In this document: positions 44,365 to 48,670 of the stretch, piece after piece
Position numbering within the stretch: position 1 is the stretch's first letter
Layout: the number at the start of each line of letters is the position of its first letter
Source: Pseudomonadota bacterium
GTDB taxonomy: Bacteria; Pseudomonadota; Gammaproteobacteria; Burkholderiales; Burkholderiaceae_C
Reading direction: 5' to 3'
NCBI GenBank assembly: GCA_021805825.1
Contig: JAJZEC010000025.1
Span: 1-48,670 of the forward strand
Length of the DNA: 48,670 nt
Made by a program: the position numbers and the translations under genes
The notes under the pieces: generated by a model
The model's database searches: none
What the model saw: only the letters and a program-made list of their open reading frames with translations
Told to the model about the DNA's origin: nothing

Positions 44365-45153
44365 TCAGCGGGCGGCGCCCGCCTGCGGCCAATCGATGTC
44401 CACCCATACCGGGGCATGGTCGCTGGGGCGCTCGTTGCCGCGCGGCGCACGGTCGATGGCGCAGCCGCGCACGCTGGCGCGCAGCGCCTGGCCGACCAGG
44501 ACATGGTCGATGCGCAGCCCCTGGTTCCTGCGGAAGGCGAGGTTGCGGTAGTCCCACCAGCTCCAGCTCTTCGCCGGCTGCTCGAACAGCCGGAAGGCAT
44601 CGACCAGGCCGAGATCCAGCAGCCTGCGGAAGTGCTGCCGTTCCTCGTCGGTGCAATGGATCTTGCCCCGCCAGGCTTCGGGATCATGCACGTCGCGATC
44701 CTCCGGAGCGACATTGAAGTCGCCCATCAACACCAGCGCCGGATAGGCGGCCAGTTGCTGCTCCAGCCAGGCCTCCAGGGCCTGCAGCCAGCGCATCTTG
44801 TAGGCGAATTTCTCGCTTCCGGGCTCCTGTCCGTTGGGGAAATAGGCGCCGACCACGCGCAGCCCGCCGACGTTGCCCGCGATCAGCCGCGCCTGGGGCT
44901 CATCGATCCCCGGCAGGTTGCGCTGCACCTCCTGCGCCGGAAGCTTCGACAGCAACGCGACTCCGTTGTAGGTCGGCTGCCCGAGGAACTGTGCATGCCA
45001 GCCGGCGGCCAGCAGTTCGGCCTGCGGAAAGCGCGCGTCGATCAGCTTGGTTTCCTGCAGCACCATGACGTCGGGCTGCTGTGCCCGCAGCCAGTCCAGC
45101 AGCTGCGGCAGGCGCACGGCCAGGGAGTTGACATTCCAGGTGGCGAGTTTCAT
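44365..45153 (-). CDS. xthA: Exodeoxyribonuclease III
   Basis: A 262-residue AP endonuclease/3'-5' exonuclease for base-excision repair. Motifs in order: TWNVNSLAVRLPQLLDWL, LQETKL, MGDFNVAPEDRDV and SDHAPVWVDI, which include the metal and catalytic residues (Asn, Glu, Asp, His). Length is normal. It is the third gene of a minus-strand run fumarase-murI-xthA, with a 45-nt gap from murI. Confidence 0.93.
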   Translation of the reverse strand: MKLATWNVNSLAVRLPQLLDWLRAQQPDVMVLQETKLIDARFPQAELLAAGWHAQFLGQPTYNGVALLSKLPAQEVQRNLPGIDEPQARLIAGNVGGLRVVGAYFPNGQEPGSEKFAYKMRWLQALEAWLEQQLAAYPALVLMGDFNVAPEDRDVHDPEAWRGKIHCTDEERQHFRRLLDLGLVDAFRLFEQPAKSWSWWDYRNLAFRRNQGLRIDHVLVGQALRASVRGCAIDRAPRGNERPSDHAPVWVDIDWPQAGAAR

Positions 45154-45198
45154 GAGAGGCGGGCAATGGGATGCGGCATGGCCCCAGCACGCATCGGG

Positions 45199-46077
45199 CT
45201 ACACGGCAGGGGTGTGGCAGGGCGCGGCGAGCTGCGGCTGTGCGAGCGGCGCAACCTCCTCCAGCGCGATGCCGCAGGCTGCCGCCACGCGGCGCAGCAG
45301 CTGCGGGTCGCCGTTGCTCCATGCCTGCAGCGCGCCTTGCGGCTGCGTGTCCCGCGGATCCTCGGCGCCAGGAGGCGCGAGCCCCTGCGCCAGCCGCTGC
45401 GCCTGTGCGGCCACCGCGTCCGCGGGGTCGAGCAGTTCCACCCCGGCTCCCCCCAGGGCGTCGCGGATCGCCTGGGCCAGCAGGGGGTAGTGGGTGCAGC
45501 CCAGCACGACCCGTGTGCAGCCCGCGCGCCGCAGTGGCGCGCAGTAGGTGTGCACCAGGTTCAGGGTGCGCGGATGCTGCGGCCCGAGGGCCTCGACGGC
45601 CTCGGCCAGTCCCGGGCAGGGCTGCAGCAGTACAGCCGGATCGTCACCTTGCTGCCGCAGCAGCGCGCGGAACCGGTCGCTGCCCAGCGTTGCCGGGGTG
45701 GCCAGCACGCCCACCGGGCCCTCGCCGTCGCGGCGTGCCGCCAGTGCCGGCTTGATCGCCGGCTCGATGCCGACGAAGGGCAGCGCGGGCCAGCGCGCAC
45801 GCAGTTCGGCAATGGCCAGCGCGGTGGCCGTGTTGCAGGCGACGACCAGCAGCTGCGCCCCCTGCGCGTGCAGGAAGGATGCCAGCAGCAGCGAGCGCTG
45901 CTGCACGTAGGCCGCGTCGCGTTCGCCGTAGGGTGCGTAGGCGGAATCAGCCGCGTACAGCAGCCGCGCCGCCGGCAGGCGGCGGCGCAGGGCGCCCAGC
46001 ACGGTGAGTCCGCCGAGGCCGGAGTCGAAGACCCCGATCACCGGCGTCGCAGGCTGTAGCGGGGCGGGGGTCGTCAC
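45199..46077 (-). CDS. murI: Glutamate racemase
   Basis: A 292-residue enzyme making D-glutamate for peptidoglycan. Both catalytic cysteines are visible: Cys81 (VACNTATAL) and Cys194 (LGCTHYPLL). The FDSGLGGLTVLGAL start is typical. It begins 13 nt after the fumarase stop, so they are probably cotranscribed. Confidence 0.95.
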   Translation of the reverse strand: MTTPAPLQPATPVIGVFDSGLGGLTVLGALRRRLPAARLLYAADSAYAPYGERDAAYVQQRSLLLASFLHAQGAQLLVVACNTATALAIAELRARWPALPFVGIEPAIKPALAARRDGEGPVGVLATPATLGSDRFRALLRQQGDDPAVLLQPCPGLAEAVEALGPQHPRTLNLVHTYCAPLRRAGCTRVVLGCTHYPLLAQAIRDALGGAGVELLDPADAVAAQAQRLAQGLAPPGAEDPRDTQPQGALQAWSNGDPQLLRRVAAACGIALEEVAPLAQPQLAAPCHTPAV

Positions 46078-46090
46078 TGCGGCGCGGTCG

Positions 46091-47620
46091 TCAGGCCGTG
46101 GTCACCGGGATCTTGCCGATCTGCGCGCGCCAATGCGCCGGGCCGCTGCGGTGCAGCGAGTCGCCGCGCGCATCCACGGCCACCGTGACCGGCATGTCGC
46201 GCACCTCGAACTCGTAGATGGCCTCCATCCCCAACTCCGGGAAGGCCAGCAGCCTGGCGCTCTTGATCGCCTTGGAGACCAGATAAGCGGCGCCGCCGAC
46301 GGCGATCAGGTAGGCGCTCTGGTGCTTGCGGATGGCCTCGATGGCCACCGGGCCGCGCTCGGCCTTGCCGACCATCGCCAGCAGCCCGGTTTGCGCCAGC
46401 ATGGCCTCGGTGAACTTGTCCATGCGCGTCGCGGTGGTCGGGCCGGCGGGGCCGACCACTTCATCGCGCACCGGATCCACCGGGCCGACGTAATAGATCA
46501 CCCGGTTGGCAAAATCCACCGGCAGCGGCTCGCCCTTGGCCAGCATCGAGGTGATGCGCGCATGCGCGGCGTCGCGTCCCGTCAGCAGCTTGCCCGACAG
46601 CAGCAGGGTTTCGCCGGGCTGGAAGGCGGCGACCTGTTCGCGGGTCAGGGTGTCGAGGTCGACGCGGCGGCTGCGCTGGGTGTCCGGGGTCCAGTGCACC
46701 TGGGGCCACAGATCCAGGCTGGGCGGCTCCAGGTAGACCGGCCCCTGGCCGTCGAGCACGAAATGGGCGTGCCGCGTCGCCGCGCAGTTGGGGATCATCG
46801 CCACCGGCAGGTTCGCTGCATGACAGGGCCAGTGACGGATCTTCACGTCCAGCACCGTGGTCAGGCCACCCAGCCCTTGCGCGCCGATGCCCAGCGCATT
46901 GACCTTCTCATAGAGTTCGATGCGCAGTTCCTCGAAGCGGTCGCGCGGGCCGCGGCTGAGGAGTTCGCTCATGTCCATGTCGTCCATCAGCGCCTGCTTG
47001 GCCATCAGCATGGCCTTTTCCGCGGTGCCGCCTATGCCGATGCCCAGCATTCCCGGCGGGCACCAGCCGGCGCCCATCGTGGGCACCGTGTTGAGCACCC
47101 AGTCGACCAGGCTGTCGGAGGGGTTGAGCATCGCGAACTTGGACTTGGCCTCCGAACCGCCGCCCTTGGCCGCGACCTGCACGTCGACGGTGTTGCCGGG
47201 GACGAGTTCGACATGCAGCACAGCCGGGGTGTTGTCGCGCGTGTTCTTGCGCTCGAACAGCGGATCGGCGAGTACCGAGGCGCGCAGCTTGTTGTCGGCC
47301 AGGGTGTAGCCGCGCCGCACGCCTTCGTCGACGGCGTCCTGCAGGGTGCCGCTCAGACCCTCGAAGCGCACGTCCATGCCGATGCGCAGGAAGACGTTGA
47401 CGATCCCGGTGTCCTGGCAGATCGGGCGGTGCCCTTCGGCGCACATCCTGCTGTTGGTGAGGATCTGCGCAATGGCGTCCTTCGCCGCCGGGCTGCGCTC
47501 GCGCTCGTAGGCGAGCGCCAGGTGCTTGATGAAGTCGGCCGGGTGGTAGTAGCTGATGAACTGCAGGGCGGCGGCGATCGACTCGACCAGGTCTTCCTGG
47601 TGGATCACGGTGCTGGCCAT
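46091..47620 (-). CDS. Fumarate hydratase, class I (iron-sulfur)
   Basis: A 509-residue single-chain class I fumarase of the TCA cycle. The [4Fe-4S] ligands are in GHRPICQDTG (Cys68) and two later Cys segments (GAGWCPPGMLGIGIGG and PNCAATRHAHFV). It binds fumarate or malate and is oxygen-sensitive. The ATG at 47620 has CAGGAG upstream. Symbol choice between fumA and fumB cannot be made. Confidence 0.93.
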   Translation of the reverse strand: MASTVIHQEDLVESIAAALQFISYYHPADFIKHLALAYERERSPAAKDAIAQILTNSRMCAEGHRPICQDTGIVNVFLRIGMDVRFEGLSGTLQDAVDEGVRRGYTLADNKLRASVLADPLFERKNTRDNTPAVLHVELVPGNTVDVQVAAKGGGSEAKSKFAMLNPSDSLVDWVLNTVPTMGAGWCPPGMLGIGIGGTAEKAMLMAKQALMDDMDMSELLSRGPRDRFEELRIELYEKVNALGIGAQGLGGLTTVLDVKIRHWPCHAANLPVAMIPNCAATRHAHFVLDGQGPVYLEPPSLDLWPQVHWTPDTQRSRRVDLDTLTREQVAAFQPGETLLLSGKLLTGRDAAHARITSMLAKGEPLPVDFANRVIYYVGPVDPVRDEVVGPAGPTTATRMDKFTEAMLAQTGLLAMVGKAERGPVAIEAIRKHQSAYLIAVGGAAYLVSKAIKSARLLAFPELGMEAIYEFEVRDMPVTVAVDARGDSLHRSGPAHWRAQIGKIPVTTA

Positions 47621-47638
47621 GGGTGCGCTCTCCTGTGC

Positions 47639-47660
47639 GGGGATGTTCAGGGTATCCCCC
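47639..47660. terminator. Hairpin between yqhA-like gene and fumarase
   Basis: GGGGAT and ATCCCC (47639-47644 and 47654-47659) can pair across a 9-nt loop in the short gap between two minus-strand genes. It may be a weak attenuator or chance. Confidence 0.3.
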
Positions 47661-47680
47661 GATGTTACGGCCGCGGCCGC

Positions 47681-48319
47681 TCAGGAGCCGGCTTCGGGCT
47701 GCGCTCCCTGCGCCAGGTGGATGGTGCGGGTCATCACGCGGTCGGTCCAGGCGATGGCCAGCGCGGAGACGAGGAAGGTGAGGTGGATCGCAGTCTGCGC
47801 CACCAGCGCCTTGACGCTGTAGGCATCGGCATTGATGAAGGTGCTCAGCAGGTGGATCGACGAAATGCCGATGATGGCCATCGCCAGTTTCACCTTCAGC
47901 ACCGAGGCGTTGACATGCGAGAGCCACTCGGGGTGGTCGGGGTGCTCTTCCAGGTAGGTGCGGGAGACAAAGGTCTCGTAGCCGCCGATGATCACCATGA
48001 TCAGCAGGTTGGCGATCATGACCACGTCGATCAGGCTCAACGCCACCAGCATGATGGTCGTTTCGTCCAGCCGGGGGGTGACCACCCCGTGGCCCATGCC
48101 CTGTACCGAAACCGCCTGCAGCAGATGGTGCAGCGCGGTCGCGTTGCCCAGCGCGGCGCCGACGAGATTGAACAGTTCCCTCCAGAAGTGCACCACGTAC
48201 ACCGCGAGGGCGACGATCAGCCCGAGGTACAGCGGCAACTGCAGCCAGCGGCTGAGGAACAGCAGGCGGGCGATGGCCGGAATCGCGGGCGCGGCAGGCT
48301 TGGGGGACGGCTGGGACAT
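47681..48319 (-). CDS. YqhA / UPF0114 family membrane protein
   Basis: A 212-residue inner-membrane protein with about four helices and the family patterns [19 protein letters not shown], then [20 protein letters not shown] and [10 protein letters not shown]. The ATG at 48319 follows the family start better than an upstream frame extension to 48472. It is divergent from acs. Function unknown in all species I know. Confidence 0.88.
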   Translation of the reverse strand: MSQPSPKPAAPAIPAIARLLFLSRWLQLPLYLGLIVALAVYVVHFWRELFNLVGAALGNATALHHLLQAVSVQGMGHGVVTPRLDETTIMLVALSLIDVVMIANLLIMVIIGGYETFVSRTYLEEHPDHPEWLSHVNASVLKVKLAMAIIGISSIHLLSTFINADAYSVKALVAQTAIHLTFLVSALAIAWTDRVMTRTIHLAQGAQPEAGS

Positions 48320-48569
48320 GGAGGCGGTCGGGATTGGGCGCAAGCCCAGGATAAGGCGGGAAAGTCGCAACAGAACATGATGGAATGTCGCAGAGTGTAA
48401 GACCCTAGACGGAAAGCAGCGTTTAGCCCTTTGCGGGGGCGTCAGGGCTCTGTAAGAGCCGGGGATACACAATCGACGTTCAGCAACCTACAGTGCTGCC
48501 GAGGGCGGATCATCGAACCGCCCCGCGCGCGCAAGCCGCGGTCGCGGCATCCATACCCTGGAGACAACG
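48320..48569. other. Divergent intergenic region before acs
   Basis: About 250 bp. It holds a small hairpin GGCTC-TGTAA-GAGCC (48446-48460) and a GTCGCA direct repeat near 48368 and 48387. The acs ribosome site CTGGAG lies before 48570. No clear promoter consensus was identified. Confidence 0.4.
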
Positions 48570-48670
48570 ATGAGCGAACCACAAGCCCCTGAGCACCAAG
48601 CCCTGAAGACCTACTACCCGTCGCAGCAGGCGGTACAGGGGGCGCGCATTTCTGGGATGGACGCGTACCG
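48570..48670 (+). CDS. acs: Acetyl-CoA synthetase, N-terminal fragment
   Basis: The first 33 codons of a protein that continues beyond the window. The segment YYPSQQAVQGARISGMDAYR matches the start of bacterial acetyl-CoA synthetases (acetate + ATP + CoA to acetyl-CoA). The ATG at 48570 is preceded by CTGGAGA. Only a fragment is seen, so the call rests on that short match and the usual length of the N-terminus. Confidence 0.75.
   Translation, partial: MSEPQAPEHQALKTYYPSQQAVQGARISGMDAY

Overview
The window is GC-rich chromosomal DNA from a betaproteobacterium, most likely of the order Burkholderiales. The evidence is the fdsGBACD formate dehydrogenase operon, the glnA - small secreted protein - ntrB - ntrC order, a DUF3563 gene, the TamA/TamB pair and a class I fumarase. 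A Thiomonas-like or related genus would fit, but nothing here fixes the genus. There are no rRNA or tRNA genes and no cas genes.

Layout. 1-700: the end of an IS21-type element, cut into a VapBC-like toxin-antitoxin pair. 1000-2100: a YeiH-family transporter, with CRISPR-repeat-like hairpins on both sides. 2430-5840: a tightly coupled operon of two small exported proteins, a DUF1800 lipoprotein and a DUF1501 protein. 6126-15046: the most unusual block. It holds a two-partner-secretion transporter, a 1610-residue exoprotein whose C-terminus is a caspase-like (C14) protease, a CHASE2 membrane protein overlapping it by 4 nt, a MITE-like element and a secreted protein of unknown function. 15129-18771: hemerythrin, an Lpp-like alanine-zipper lipoprotein next to an L,D-transpeptidase, small unknown genes, a candidate small RNA and a DUF3563 gene with a palindromic operator. 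18956-23180: a metallophosphoesterase, a soluble chemoreceptor, a YaaH-like membrane protein and an NTF2-fold protein.

23296-30743: a ModE/LysR-like regulator divergent from fdsG-fdsB-fdsA-fdhD-fdsD, which encode soluble NAD+-dependent molybdenum formate dehydrogenase and its maturation factors. 30863-36571: tamA-tamB for outer-membrane translocation and assembly. 36603-39380: a DUF1269-like membrane protein, an omega-aminotransferase and a molybdopterin-binding-domain protein. 39353-44352: a nitrogen-control locus. Two NtrC-type sites and a sigma-54 promoter precede glnA, followed by a small coiled-coil secreted protein, ntrB and ntrC. 44365-48319: a minus-strand run of a YqhA-family membrane protein, fumarase, glutamate racemase and exonuclease III. 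48570 to the end: the start of acetyl-CoA synthetase.

The strongest candidate for an undescribed system is the caspase-tipped two-partner secretion exoprotein with its own transporter and a CHASE2 partner that lacks any output domain.
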